Position numbers and translations under genes: made by a program. Positions 34,859-47,279 of a stretch of 64,000 nt of DNA are shown here, in pieces (the first letter of the stretch is position 1; every line of letters begins with the position of its first letter). The stretch is from assembly GCA_030407085.1 (NCBI GenBank), contig CM059582.1:27727001-27791000 (forward strand), given 5' to 3'. The notes beneath the pieces were generated by a model. The model was not told the origin of the DNA, did no database searches, and saw nothing but the letters and a program-made list of their open reading frames with translations. The stretch comes from Trichopria drosophilae (lineage: Eukaryota > Arthropoda > Insecta > Hymenoptera > Diapriidae).

Positions 34859-34960
34859 TAGATAGATATAAAATGTTTATTATCAAGCAAAACTATTTTT
34901 ATAAATAAATTCTGAACAATCAACAATGTACAATAAAAAATGTGTAAAAAATATCTACGA
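34859..34960 (-). mobile_element. Retroposon 3' end, minus strand
   Basis: On the minus strand the sequence ends 'gataataaacattttatatctatctat': an AATAAA signal followed by a TATC-type tail. This is the same kind of 3' end as 31440-31537 in the other direction. The bodies are not clearly similar. Confidence 0.5.
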
Positions 34961-34984
34961 CATTTGTAGAGTGGCTTATTAGGA

Positions 34985-35165
34985 ATTGCAATCAGTTTTT
35001 GAATATTTAAAATGGCGGATCCAGTATGGCTACTTAAAATAGAAAAATCATTTGAATTTTCTTGAAACTTCTTATATTATTGATTTTGGAGTCGTTGTGT
35101 GATAATGTTAATACAGATTTTCAAAATTTGCGATATCGAATTTAAGATGGCGAAACGAAACTTAT
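34985..35165 (+). repeat. Repeat family C, partial copy
   Basis: Contains 'aaaatggcggatccagtatgg' broken by divergence, 'ttggagtcgttg' and 'cagattttcaaaatt'. These are the landmarks of family C seen at 36360, 45390, 61445 and 62520. Confidence 0.6.
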
Positions 35166-35229
35166 TTTTATTTTTGTCACACAATTTTAGAGTTTATAAT
35201 AAAATACAGATGAGTTTTTTTTTATTTTT

Positions 35230-35730
35230 TAAAATATTATAACGAACTCACTCATGGTAACAGAATGGAACCAGAAATGCCTACGGATTCAGCATGAATA
35301 ATTAATTAGGCGACGCAAAACAATAACTATTCTCCTAAAACCGGTTTTAACAAAATTAATTAATTACGTAATAATTTCACCTCCTCGACTTGCAATCGAA
35401 AGCACGCAATTAGTAATCGACCGTCGCAGCGTTCCATTTGTAAGCATTTAGGTAAATCCGATACTATGGTGCTTGCATTACCTGGATCCAATCTACGAAT
35501 TCCGAATACTCCTCGACTACGTCACGTTTTACCGGAGGGTAGGGGGTGGTCTTCGAACAACCAGTTTGCACGATCGAAACTGCAATTGCCGAGAGACTAC
35601 GAGGATCTAGCAACGTTAAGAATCGATGACAATACCGACATTGTTGTAGGGTGTGACTGGTTACGACCTTGGACCTATGTCGAGTTGTCCCATGCAAAGT
35701 GAGGGAAATCGGGATGACACGAAGGAAGAG
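35230..35730. promoter_or_regulatory. Higher-GC island with homeodomain-like sites
   Basis: The left part (35.27-35.46 kb) is rich in TAATTA sites; the right part (35.46-35.72 kb) is CpG-richer. Overlapping frames on both strands (102 and 78 codons) have no domain I recognise. An ATG at 35466 follows a donor-like 'ggtaaatc', which does not make an exon. Regulatory DNA is more likely than a gene. Confidence 0.3.
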
Positions 35731-35875
35731 ATTGATAGATCTATTAGCAATGCTTGTTACGATTCGTTTCATTTAATCTACCGAACTTGCACTCGATTTC
35801 ATGCCATATCCATTTGGAATATTTTGCTTCTCATTGTTAGATATTACAAATCAGTCCGGTCTATCAAATTTTCTA

Positions 35876-36359
35876 TTAACCCATTAACCCCGAGTAATCC
35901 GGAAAATTTACTACTATCAACGTAAGTAAGGTTTTTTTTTCGTTAGTCTCAGAGGGCAGAAAGGGCCGGAAGAAAAAAAAATAAAAGTAAGGTTTTTTTT
36001 CAAAAGAAAGTTTTCTGGCTGTTTTCGGGGCCGCCTTCTTCAAATCTCGAGAGGTGTTTCAATAGATTTTATAATGTTTAGAACAAAATATTGTTTCTTA
36101 CTGCGTTTTCTTCTCAATGAATCCAAATTTTTTAAATATTTTCCTATCCAACGATTTTGTAATGCATACCGTCGGTGGGCACGAGAATTTTAATCAACGG
36201 TAATGGAGGAAGAAATTTGTTTAATCATGATGCACTCAAAATAATAATAACAATAATAGTAATAATGTCGACTTTATTGATTACACTCGGTTAGAATGAA
36301 AAGGCCGAGGTTTGTTCATTTCAAAATTCTTGTAGGTCATAATGAACAATAAAGAAGTA
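35876..36359. other. TTAA terminus-like start and AAT repeat
   Basis: TTAACCCATTAACCCCGAG (from 35876) looks like the end of the TTAA-bounded elements, but no partner end was found. A 41-bp spaced repeat 'gtaaggttttttttc' occurs at about 35.93 and 35.99 kb. An AAT/AAC simple repeat lies at 36241-36266. No gene is seen. Confidence 0.4.
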
Positions 36360-36820
36360 AAAATTTTAACATTTTGTTGACATTTTTGGAGTCGCAATAA
36401 AACCAAAATCGACGGGTCCAAAATGTCTAATAGTGCTAAAATGAAAGTTTAAATCTTGAACTTTTCGACTCAAAAGTGAAATGTCAATGCCGATAGTGAT
36501 GGAACTTAATTAACCAACTACTTTTTATAGCAGGAAAAATAATTGGGGTTACGAGAACTGATAAAAAAAGGATCTTCGTGGCCAGATTTTTTTTATACTA
36601 GTCACTACAATATTTTTTAGGCTGTTTATTAAGAATCAAATATAAAGTTAAATATGAAAAATTCAAAATGCCGGGTTTAATATGCTTGACTGAATTTCAA
36701 ATCTTAAACAGAATGAAACTTTATGTTTCCGATATCGAATCTAGAGTCTTTTGAGCAATTTGGTACATTCAAAATGAAGGATCCAATATGGCGACGAAAT
36801 TTATTGGAGGTAATTCGTTT
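36360..36820 (+). repeat. Repeat family C, tandem array
   Basis: Several units of about 100-150 bp in one direction share 'ggagtcg', 'aaattcaaaatg' and 'ggatccaatatggcgac' (ends at about 36.80 kb). Divergence is high. No frame is conserved. Confidence 0.55.
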
Positions 36821-37074
36821 GAGATTTGTTACTACAGGAATTTCGGAATCATTGCTTATTTTTACAGCAAGTAATGTCTAGAAATACACTTTTGATGGTC
36901 AGAAACCTAAAAAACATTGGAATGAATTGTTTAACAACAAATTTTATCGCGGAGAACCGTTTTTCATCAGTTCGCGCAACCTCAGCCGGTTTTCGTAGGA
37001 CAAAAATATGGTTGACAAATTAAACTCCCCCACTAGCAGTTGTAACCTTTCAGTTTTGGATAGAAAATTCTAAG
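36821..37074. other. Non-coding DNA
   Basis: A 65-codon frame (36826-37023) occurs here without any recognisable feature; probably spurious. Confidence 0.45.
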
Positions 37075-37242
37075 AACCAAAGAACCGAACAAACAAGAAG
37101 CCGACAGTCAAAAAATGCATGTACGCTTGTAAGCGTCTATTTTTTACGTGTCGGCTTTTTGACTTTCAACTCTCCAACTGACGGTTTTATGACTGTAAGT
37201 TTTTTAATAGTCCGCTTTTTTATTTGTTGGACCCGCACCATT
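37075..37242. mobile_element. Fold-back family E, copy 2
   Basis: Has the same 'aagaagccgacagtcaaaaa' and inverse 'gtcggctttttgac' units as the copy at 32693, and the same 'cccgcacc' edge. It is shorter and more diverged. The central hairpin includes 'gacgcttacaagcgt'-type symmetry at about 37.12 kb. Confidence 0.65.
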
Positions 37243-37882
37243 TCAATTCTATTAGAAATTTTGTATCCTATCGATTTCCGTTTTATTGTGACTCAAAAGG
37301 TGCTAAAAAGGCAATTTTTGTTACTTGCATGACCTAAAACAACTAAATGCATGACTAAAGAATCAATAAATATGAATTTTAAAATAAACCATAAAAAATA
37401 AAAAATAAAATTAAACTTGAACTTTTGGTATAACGGAGTCTTGTAATTGTACGAAAAATTTACACCGTTTCTGCCAAGCCAAAGGACGAATATCAACTTT
37501 ACATCACTAATTTAAAAAACGCAAGTAAAAGTACAAATCTAAGAGAACCAGCACCACATCTTAAACATAGCACAAGAAGTAGACAGACTGCATATAAACC
37601 AATATCAAAAGCAGACAATAATAGTCGTTTCACTAAAACCTGATATAATAAATAATGACGAAAATAGCTGTAATAATGGAGAAAATAGCGAAGAGTTTGT
37701 ACATGTATAATAATCTTTCTGTGAATTACAAACTATAGACAGAAATTTATGATATAGGTTGACAACCAGTATTGTGTTCGCATTAATAATGACGTTGATT
37801 AGCACCATGTATATAACTTCTCACGCAACTAGTTACTACCGATAACCATATATGCACATTATTAGAGACTTATCTGAATTAA
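37243..37882. other. AT-rich non-coding DNA
   Basis: Two 67-codon minus-strand frames (37293-37496, 37605-37808) are of background composition. Nothing else is seen. Confidence 0.5.
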
Positions 37883-38702
37883 TTACACAAGCCAACAAAA
37901 TGAGGCTACATGTGCCAGCAGAATTGGTCTATCACGTAAAGATTTTGAGATATCATAACCTAAAAGTGCAAAAACACCATTTCTGTCCATTTTCAGAAAG
38001 TTTTTGTGCCTGAACAAAATTTGAGTACACCATTTGGCAAAATAATGTGCTATTCATCAGCTTTGAAATACTCTTTTAATCATTCCGATTCCACGTATTT
38101 TCATCGAGTTATCAAAGTTTTCATTTTGTTAATGCGCGATTATAATTTTCGTTTTTTGCACTTTTGGGCTAGAATAGCTCAAAATCTTGACGTGATAGAA
38201 CAAATCTGCGACCAGATTTAGATTCCGCATATCGAAAATTTACTGAAAGTATACTTTTCAGTACACTCCGGTTGCTGATGAAAAGCACTTTAATCTGCGT
38301 TTTCCGAAATACGAATTAAAATTTTGTTCTGCCTGAAAACGATGTTTCTCGCACTTTTATATTCAGTTTTCAAAAAATCGGATTTTTTTTTTTTTTATAT
38401 ATACGGCCATGAATAACTCGATGAAAACAAAAAGAAAAAAAATAAATCGTATTGGAATTACCAAAACCCCACTTTAAACCTGATGAATAGCACTTTAATC
38501 TGCGTTTGCCACATTGCTAACCAAAATTTTTTACCGTCACAAAAACCTACTGATGATAAAACACGGTGTTTTTTATACTTTTAGATTAGGTTATCTCAAA
38601 ATCTTTACGTGATAAAATAGTTTTGAGGTCAGATTTGGATTCAACGCGACGAAAACCTTCGAAAAGTATAGTCCTGTATAAATTTCGTTGGCCTGTGTTA
38701 TT
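37883..38702. mobile_element. Family D, inverted-array element
   Basis: About 820 bp with ends 'ttacacaagccaacaaaat' and, inverted, 'ataacacaggccaacgaaat'. Inside, 'cacgtaaagattttgagata' (left) is repeated inverted on the right ('tatctcaaaatctttacgtg'). Units with 'aaaagtgcaaaaaca', 'gtccattttcagaaagtttt' and 'gctattcatcag' recur in both directions. The second copy is at 53935. The 71-codon frame inside is not conserved there. Confidence 0.75.
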
Positions 38703-39360
38703 AGTGTATTCTCAGTTTTCATAATGTCAAGATTAAATAAACTGAAAAATAATAAACTATTAAATGAACGTCTTACTGCAAGTGAATTGAAATTTGAACT
38801 TTATAAAAAATGGATTTCTTTCAATTTTTTCGTGATAATCCTCGAATTAACATTCTAGCTTAAAATCCTTTCATAAATTTCATCCATACATTAAAAATCC
38901 TGTTTAAAATTAAACCGAAATTATGCAGCATTTTTTAATAACAATCAGAAAGAACTGAGATATAAGTATAATACATAATTTGTTATTAATGTATGTAGAG
39001 AAAAATCTGAATAAACAAACAGTGACTTTTTACAGTTTTGCCGATTTTTAAAATGGAATTTTCTTTGGTTTTTGTTGTCGGATAAAATTTAACAAAATGT
39101 CTAAGAAAAGTAGATTTGGAGGAACTTAAAACCACAGTATGGAATCTGGAACTATCTTTAAAAAAAAATCTTAAAAAATCTCACTTCAAGCGACGTGCGT
39201 GTCGCATTAGTATGGCTTTAAAAAAATGCAAAAACACGTTTTTTTCTTTGATATTCTACAAGAATTCAGTAAGTAAAAAACGAATTTTTTTAACCACTCT
39301 AATATAAAATTTACTATATAATATAATATGAGCTTCACGATTTACCCCAAAAGTGCTGGC
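38703..39360. other. AT-rich non-coding DNA
   Basis: The 63-codon frame at 39116-39307 is Lys/Phe-rich, as expected of background. Nothing else is seen. Confidence 0.5.
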
Positions 39361-39553
39361 TTACACTCTATATTTCTTAAAGTGAAAGTTGAGCCACTTT
39401 CTGATAAAAGCGACTTTTTCACTATTTTTAAAGTGGAAGTTTCACTTTATTATTAGTGGTTGGAAATATGCCACTCTAATAAAGTGAAATTTCCACTTTA
39501 AAAGTAGTGAAAAAGTCATCTGTAGCAGAGAGTGATTCAACTTTCACTTTAAG
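39361..39553. mobile_element. Hairpin MITE, copy 3
   Basis: Left end TTACACTCTATATTTCTTAA is nearly identical to copy 2. The inner palindrome 'aaagtggaagtttcacttta' / 'taaagtgaaatttccacttt' is kept. The right end loses the match after 'ctttcactttaag', so the last 15 or so bases are replaced or mutated. Confidence 0.8.
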
Positions 39554-41759
39554 CCTAGTTTACGGTATAACTTTACAAAAATTTAATTATTCAATCGTAC
39601 CATTTGAAATCCTAATAAATACTAACAATGTTACAACATTATTATTGTCATGATCAACGAAATTATATGCAATAAACGCATGTTATTCCGTCAATATAAA
39701 TTAATGGAACAATATTTGTTTACTACAAACCGTAGTGATTCTAACTGCTTTCCGATATTAAATGTTTTATAAAATCCTTACATCAACTCTTTTCTCTCTC
39801 ACGCACACCTTTCAATTAAAATGTTAAAGCAGTTAAAAGTAAAAGCTTAATTGCATTAATAATTTGAAAAATAAGCAAACTTTGTTATTTTAATAAAAGC
39901 CAAGTTTTAACGTCGTGTTTATTTTTTGTAATTTCTACGCTTTAATTACTCTTTGACGTCGACAATGGTGTACTTTGGTAAAAGGTTTAATACTGATAGC
40001 AGCATCCGATTTATATACTATGAAAGTAAATATTTAAGAAAGAAAGATTGGATCGATTTTAAATCAAATTAGAATGAACTAACTATTATTGGTTCTATTT
40101 TCCGTATATGAACAAATTGTTGGAAGGACAATGTAGTATCCAAATTCTATTCTCCGACACTTAATTCGCCGTCGTTTTTGACAGATCTTGTCTTTCTTTT
40201 GCCGTACACCTGTTTGAAAAAAAAGCATAAACGGAGATTTGGTGATGAAGGCACCTATGAACTATACAAGACGCGGGACCAAAGGATAAGATAAGAAATT
40301 TCACTATAAACGTAAATTAAAAACGAAAATTTCAAAATTCGGGCTGTGTAAAGGCAATACTAATTATTTGGATTTATAATGTAAGTAGAGTCTTTTTGTT
40401 TTGGGTGACTTAAAAATGATTGAAATCCTCAAATCTCATATCATCTCATCAAAACGAAAAAATATTGTAATAACATTACAAACGATTTGCGCATCTTTGG
40501 TAACAAAAACACAATAAAAAATGTTGTGATAAGAGTAAATACGATTCGCAAATTCTAAACCAAGAATAGGAAAATAGTAAACCTTAGCCAAATATAGGGT
40601 AAATCGATAGTTTAGTGTAAAAAGAAATTTATCTTCGTGAATTGCATTTCAGCTAAAGTTTCAGATTCAGTTCAAACTTCAGTCCAAACTATATTTCGTA
40701 AGTTTGGACGCGATCCCTCAAGCCCTTCTCGAAATACCGTCAGACCATGTACAAAGTTAGGTAGAAGAAGATGCCACATTTAAGATAAAATGTTTAAAAC
40801 GAAGCTTGCGTCGAAAAAGTAAAATCAAAATCAAGCTGCAGTATTGCAAGTCAAAAAGTGCAGTTTCTTTGATAATAGTTACAATGTAATACGAAACACT
40901 AGTTTTACGTTATCACTTTACTAGTTTCACATTCAAGCAAGTCCTCAATGAAAAGCAATTAAGAAAGGTCATCCGTTTACACAATTTAAATTTTATGACC
41001 GTTATTGAATGTGAATATTTACGGGAGATGGAAAGTGTAATTTACTTGTTTCTATTGATTTCGTTCAAATTTGTGTATTTTTAAAAATTTTTTTCGATTT
41101 ACAATTAGCGCCCAAATATTTGATTTTATATATACTTACATTTTTATCCAATCAACTGAAATTTCGAAATCGGCAATTGCTCAATAACCTCAAATTTATG
41201 TTTTTGGAGTCGCTCAAATAATTTTACATCGTTCATTATATATTGTCTGAAACTCGGTGTACTACGTATACTTTTATGTTACTTTTTAGTTCATCACCGA
41301 ACCGGTTTTGTTTTGATAATTATTCGTTTCGTTATATGGTCAGAAGTGAAACTAAACTCGTCCAAAAAGAAATTGTCATTTACAATTAGAGCTATCTATG
41401 CGAAATTATTGCAGAAAAATCAATTTTGTACACTAAACTGAGAACCAAACTGTCAAACGAAATATAGACATATCTATAACTGCTAATTTTATATATATTT
41501 ACCTGATTTATTTTTTACTTTTTCTAGTTTTTTTTACTACTTTTTTAAGTCTCTAGTTTTTAAGTATTATTGTACCTATGACTTAACAAACTAAACTAAC
41601 TAAACTAACCAACTAATTTTCGAGACTTATACTAATGAGAATTGGAAATTGAAACTAATGCTGAATATTAATATTTATAAGATAATCTATTAAATTATAA
41701 CATAATATTGTCGCCTGTTTTTATTAGTAAAAGTTCTAAAAAGTTTAATTTGAGGCCTA
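39554..41759. other. Non-coding DNA
   Basis: No gene, hairpin or recognised repeat. The patch 39.95-40.26 kb is less AT-rich than its surroundings. A CTAAACTAA simple repeat lies at about 41588-41612. Confidence 0.5.
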
Positions 41760-43966
41760 ATCTCCGCCGGTAGTAGCTATTAAATGTATAATTTCCGCCA
41801 ATTTGGGAGTAGATATGAGCAAGTAAAGTCAACATCGTAGATAGCATTGATACTAGTGATCATTTACTTAGACATCCGGTTCCAGCCTCGACCATAACTA
41901 GATCAGCAAATATAGATGAGGCGGTGACCCAATCTATGTATCGTATTTTTGTTTATAATATCGTTTATTGAACTTAAAGGCTGTCGAATAGAAATATGGT
42001 ACTTTTCAATTCTGTTTTTTTTTTGTTTCGTATTCAAATAAGTATTTTAAAAATAATGTTCGATTTATGTAAGAATTTTTAATTAGATGATCCAATGTTA
42101 ATTACACTTTTTAATTGTTGTTAAATATTTACTAAAAAATATAAGCAGTTCTTATAATGTATTATAGAATCTTATATAACTAAGTTAAAGTAAGTACACG
42201 GAAAAAAGGAATAGTTGGAACTACTAACTAGACAGTAAAATAAAATATAGCCATCGTTTTTAGTAAATTTTATATCTAAATAGTTTTTTGCACTAAAATG
42301 TAGCGAATATGTATAGAGATACCTAACGTGACGTCAAGCAGGTTAGTTACTTAAGTAAATGCCCCGGTTTTTGCTAGAATTTAGAAAACAAATATTGGGC
42401 AGCAAAACTATCTATACTCTGGGTAATGGCCAGTGAATCTGCTCATATTTTCCACCAGGGAATGACGTATTGTCTGCAAAAAATCGGACAGTCTTAAAAT
42501 GTTCTCTTGAGTCCTCTAGTCGCAAGAAGAAATGGACTTGATCATACAATAAGAGGATGTCTACTTACATCAAGATGATTCCGCTTGCGGCAAGAGGACG
42601 TTAAAAAGTGTATGTTTCAGAGAGAATTCACAATCATTTACAATTTTAAAGCTATTTAAATTCTCGAAAATAAATTTCGTAACGCTCGCGACGTTTGTGC
42701 AGAAATGTATTCTTGTCAACTCTCCCTCATTTCCAAACTAAATTTATGAAATTTGCCGTACATTCATTTAAAAACGCGTAAAAGAGCTTTAAAATCAATC
42801 TGGACTTGAAAATATATCAGTTTTCTGATTAATTTGCATATTTTAAGTCAGGAGTTTGATATAAACAATGCAGGCCAATTAGACGTGCCTTAATACAGGA
42901 ATGAAATACGTAGTACAACTTATTTAATTATATTATCTTTAATTGTATAATAGAAAGGACCATCCATTTACTAGTAACGTACATTTCACTGAATAGTTAT
43001 TATTAGTAACTTCTATTGTACCCAATATGTAATATTGAAATTACGAGTCTTACTAAGAAATATTTCACAATAATCTCCAGTAATTTACTCCAATATCGTA
43101 TTTTTTAAAAGGAGAATGCAAATTTCACAGTTCACAAGTATTATCCCAAATTCTTCTTATTGAATTTAAACAAGAAAAATAACGTGATGAAAAATGTGTT
43201 GTTTATAAGTTGAAAGCACAATTCTCTGGAAATTTTCTGGAATTTAATTTTCTCCACAATGAAATTCAGGTCGCTCATTCTCGGTACGAATATTGTAGAA
43301 ACATATCCGCTCTAACCTCAAAATAAAAATATTTATGCATTAGATAACTTAGATAATAGTAAAATATCTTAAATTCTCTGTTATCACGTTCCATCAATAT
43401 TCCATCATTTCCATCAATGTACTTAAACATAAATTACTAGGAATCTCTTGCCGCTCTTATAAAGTTTTTCGGAAAAAGTTATTCGTTATTTTCGATCGAG
43501 AGACGGATTGTTGATGTAACAAACAATGGCTCGTATATGTGCCAAAATAGTCTAGATACCATGTGAGTCTTCCTCTGTGAGCGACAAACGTGTATTTTAC
43601 TGTTTTGCTATGCGGAAGTTGAATTTGCATATGAACGCGCAGACATTAAAGCGTAGAACGTGCACCTCGTTTTACGGACGAAGAATCGCCTCGTTTATCA
43701 CTACACTGCAAAAAAGTCATGACCTAAAAATACCACTTACTACTTCTGTTTATTAACTGTATTGTTAACAATGATTAAATTTATCATCTTGGTCTGGTAG
43801 CCAAAAAAAGACTTGAAATACCTAAGAAAACTACATATTGCTTTTCCTGAGTCCTAAAAGTATTCAAAAATGATCGATTCAAGATTTTATTAAGTAAAAA
43901 GTACCAATAATGTTCGCTACTTTTTTAATATCCCTTCAGGGATGTATTTTTACTTACATCAATGTA
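41760..43966. other. Non-coding DNA with less AT-rich patches
   Basis: Patches at 41.76-41.93, 42.36-42.62 and 43.44-43.72 kb have higher GC. The 42.36-42.62 patch can be read as a broken frame (for example WVMASESAHIFHQGMTYCLQ) on the plus strand, but I do not recognise a family. 'tacacggaaaaaag' (42195) and 'acactgcaaaaaa' (43704) resemble MITE ends, without a visible partner. Confidence 0.4.
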
Positions 43967-45359
43967 TTAACCCATTAAGGACGGGAGACGCACATATTTA
44001 CGTTGATTTTCGACCTCCATTCTCAACAGGAAATAAAATTAGTATTGACTTAAAAGTGACCAACCCTACCATTTTCGAGTATGCTCTTTCGATTGGCGTA
44101 GTCAAAATTGCATTTAAATTGATTTAAAAACCAATATGGCGCATTTTAAATAAAAAAATGAACAAAATTTCGTGTGTTTCGTTTTTGTGAATTTTTTTTC
44201 CTATCAATAACGTTACCAGATCGATGCCTTTCTGCAACCAAAAGTGCACAAAATATATGAACTTCAACTAGGAATTTTCTTGTTTTGCCCTGAATCAACA
44301 TAACCTCTTCAAAACGTCAATATCTCGAAAAAATAAACCTTATTCTATCAATTATGAACATTATTGATGAAATTCGCATCTCTAGTGGTATTATTTTCCC
44401 TAAAACGGAGCTCCAGGGGTTTACGAAACGAAATAAGATATAGAGATAAATTACTGTTTGGAGAATGTGCAAATAGTCTTAATAATCGAACGCTATATGT
44501 ACTGGTTTATTTATTTATTTGAATATTCCCACGCTTCATTTCGCTGGTTCTTCAATAGATATCGCGTTTTTCGCAAGCACAGGAAATCGTCGACACCTAG
44601 TATATATGAGCCACCCCAAAATTCTATATATCAAAATAGATTTTGGGTCCGTGTGTGTACAATATATGTACTTGTAACGAGCGACATGTCTTGAAATCTA
44701 GGAAAGTTTAATAATTTATTTTCTCTGAAACTATAGATTTTAAAGGAAATTTTCAAAAACAAAAATATCTTAGAATTGATTAAAGAACCTTCTCAAATTT
44801 TTTCAGATTTTATAAATGACTTTTTTCAAAATTTCGATTTTTCAAATTTTTGAAAAATCAAAAAATGCTTCAACGCATTCTGATAAAATTTGAAAGTATT
44901 GTTTGACTCATTTCAAAGCATTTTTGTTCCTGGCAAATTTTCTCTAAAGTCTATAGTATTCAAGACAAAAATTTGTCAAAACAATTCATCAATTTTTTCG
45001 ACATATTGACGTTTTGAAGAGGTTATGTTGATTCAGGGCAAAACAAGAAAATTCCTAGTTGAAGTTCATATATTTTGTGGACTTTTGGTTGCAGAAAGGC
45101 ATCGATCTGGTAACGTTATTGATAGGAAAAAAAATTCACAAAAACGAAACACACGAAATTTTGTTCATTTTTTTATTTAAAATGCGCCATATTGGTTTTT
45201 AAATCAATTTAAATGCAATTTTGACTACGCCAATCGAAAGAGCATACTCGAAAATGGTAAGGTTGGTCACTTTTAAGTCAATATTAATTTTATTTCCTGT
45301 TGAGAATGGAGGTCGAAAATCAACGTAAATATGTGCGTCTCCCGTCCTTAATGGGTTAA
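43967..45359. mobile_element. 1.39-kb young TTAA-bounded fold-back element
   Basis: Bounded by TTAA (43967-43970, 45356-45359). The ends read TTAACCCATTAAGGACGGGA and its inverse. The arms are about 0.37 kb (43967-44336 and 44994-45359) and by eye differ at about three bases, so the element formed or was corrected very recently. The 0.66-kb centre has a small palindrome (44836-44859) and no credible protein. TTAA targets and CCC ends point to mobilisation by a piggyBac-type transposase. The short frames inside come from the arms and spacer. Confidence 0.9.
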
Positions 45360-45389
45360 AGTGGCTAAATCAAAATAGCGGTTATGAAG

Positions 45390-45545
45390 AAGTCAACTTT
45401 TGATGATATAAATTTTTAGTTCGTTAATCAGCCATTTTGAATTTTGAAATTCTGATATTTTATTTGGAATCTTAAAAACTTCTGTTCCGATCAGTGATGT
45501 ATGAAGTAATAACATTCAGATGTCTGCCATTTTAATGTCCAATTT
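45390..45545 (-). repeat. Repeat family C, inverted unit
   Basis: On the minus strand this reads 'caaaattcaaaatggctgat' with an upstream 'cactgatcgg' block, and 'aaaatggcagaca' in a second unit. It directly follows the 43967-45359 element. Confidence 0.5.
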
Positions 45546-45849
45546 CATGCCCAAAAAATTACAAAATTCTATATTTCCTTAACATTTGTCCAATTGTTTC
45601 GTTAAAAACATTATTTATATTTTGGGACCTCCAAATGGCAACACCGTGCCCAAAATCGCACCAGCCAATCGATTTGATTTGGTTAAAATTGATTAAAGGA
45701 ACGAAAATGCACTTTCTCGTAAGACTGACTTAATATTCAATCTCAAAAGAATATCTAATTTCAAGAAATTTGGAGAGATTAAAAATAAGAAAAAAGAAAC
45801 TATTTCAAGTAAAAGTGACGTTAAATTAAAAAATTATGCACTTCTGCAT

Positions 45850-46330
45850 CCTTGTTAGTTCGTCGGAAATTTTTTTCATTTTCATTCGTTTGCTGCACCT
45901 CTCGTAGCCACTTCGCGAGCTTCGTTAATGCAATTTCAAACGACCTATGGTGAAATCTTTATCGACGGCCGGGAGCTTCATCAATCAAAGTCTCACAAGC
46001 GCACATTTAATTTTTCGAGCGTTTCGTCGGCTGGTGGGAAACCGACAAGAAAATATAAAAAGCAATTTCCGCTTCCGGTCGGCGCAGTTCGGGGACACGT
46101 CGATCGTTCCCCGGCGACTATATTGGACCACGAGGTCGCCGTCGTCGTCATGGAATAGCCCCTTATTTTCCCGGCTAAAACCCGCGTGCCCGTTGGAGAA
46201 ATTCGAAGCGATGTAAAGATAATAACATGTACGGAACGGTGCCAGGGAAATTGTTGTTCCCCATGGAATAACGCCGAGATTGTTTTGCTCGGCTGTGCGA
46301 GATCACGGGATAAAAGATGAAAACGACTTA
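45850..46330. promoter_or_regulatory. CpG-rich island
   Basis: A sharp GC/CpG rise ('gacacgtcgatcgttccccgg', 'gaggtcgccgtcgtcgtc') over about 0.45 kb. Overlapping frames of 76 and 89 codons (plus) and 121 codons (minus) follow from base composition and share no recognisable domain. No clear splice pair was found. An enhancer or distal promoter is the most likely reading. Confidence 0.35.
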
Positions 46331-46469
46331 GTCTAAAGCGAGCAGGAGAAGACGCCATATTAGTAGGACCGAAAGACCGCGTAGAATCGCTAAATCGATT
46401 ATGTTAAGTGCACGCAGGAAGTGTTTAATGAACATTTTTCCAGGGGTTTCTTTTTTGTCTTTTGTACGA

Positions 46470-46958
46470 TTAACCCATTGATGACCAGGAAGATGCAAAA
46501 TGTAACATAATTTTACGGCTCTTACTTTTTGTGAAAGCATATCGTCGCTTAAGAAGCAACACCACGCGAAAACGAGTTTTATATATCAAAATATAACAAA
46601 TTTTACCCCGAATCGAATGGTCATCTTAGATTTTTCATTTGACCAAAGGATAACGTAAAAGTTTTAAAAATTGCATCGTGTATCTCAACCTTTAAGGTAA
46701 AAGTGGCAACATCGCGTATCTCATGGCATTTACCATTTGCCTGTTTGTTCCATGTTGTCGTACAGATACTTTTACAACATCTCGTAAACATATGTAAAAA
46801 CCAAAACAAGGTGAAATAAATTCTTAATTAAAAGTTTTTAATTGAAAGTTTTTTGACTCTTCTGAAAAGTTGAAAAAATGAAATACGAGGTGTTGCTTCT
46901 TAAACGACGATTATGATGAAAATGTTTCTTAAATCGTTCCTGTCGTTGAAATGATTTC
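46470..46958. mobile_element. Old TTAA fold-back element, about 490 bp
   Basis: Left end TTAACCCATTGATGACCAGG (from 46470). The right end is a degenerate inverse ('cctgtcgttgaaatg', 46939-46953) whose TTAA is lost. A clear inner pair is 'gtcgcttaagaagcaacacc' (46546-46565) and 'ggtgttgcttcttaaacgac' (46889-46908). Further diverged symmetry with 'gagatac(g/a)cgatg' lies in the middle. No coding frame is present. Confidence 0.65.
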
Positions 46959-47279
46959 TCTTTCAAATTCTCAAGCTAATATTTGGTCGTTTTAATTTAA
47001 ACGAAATTAAGATGCCTTTTGTGCAAGAAACCCGACTTTGGAAGGTTAAAAAATTCTAATCACTATGTTGACATGGAAACCAAGTGGAACTTCCAAATTC
47101 ATGTAATTCCAAAGTAACTCGTCGTCGAATTATTACACATCATAATTCCTGATTACTTCTTGTGAAATTGAAGATGATGGGGATCAAAACTGCTTCCAAG
47201 TGTAAACAAAATTGTACGAAATATAGGGATTAAAAAAAAGTTTCGGATTTCATCCGCTGTATTGCATTCGTCAACTGAA

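Noticed and set aside
35464..35772. 102-codon minus-strand frame and 78-codon plus-strand frame
   Set aside because: Mutually overlapping frames in a GC-richer island, with no domain and no consistent splice sites.
42360..42620. Broken frame with protein-like pieces
   Set aside because: Pieces such as WVMASESAHIFHQ look plausible but match no family I know, and the frame is closed quickly on both sides.
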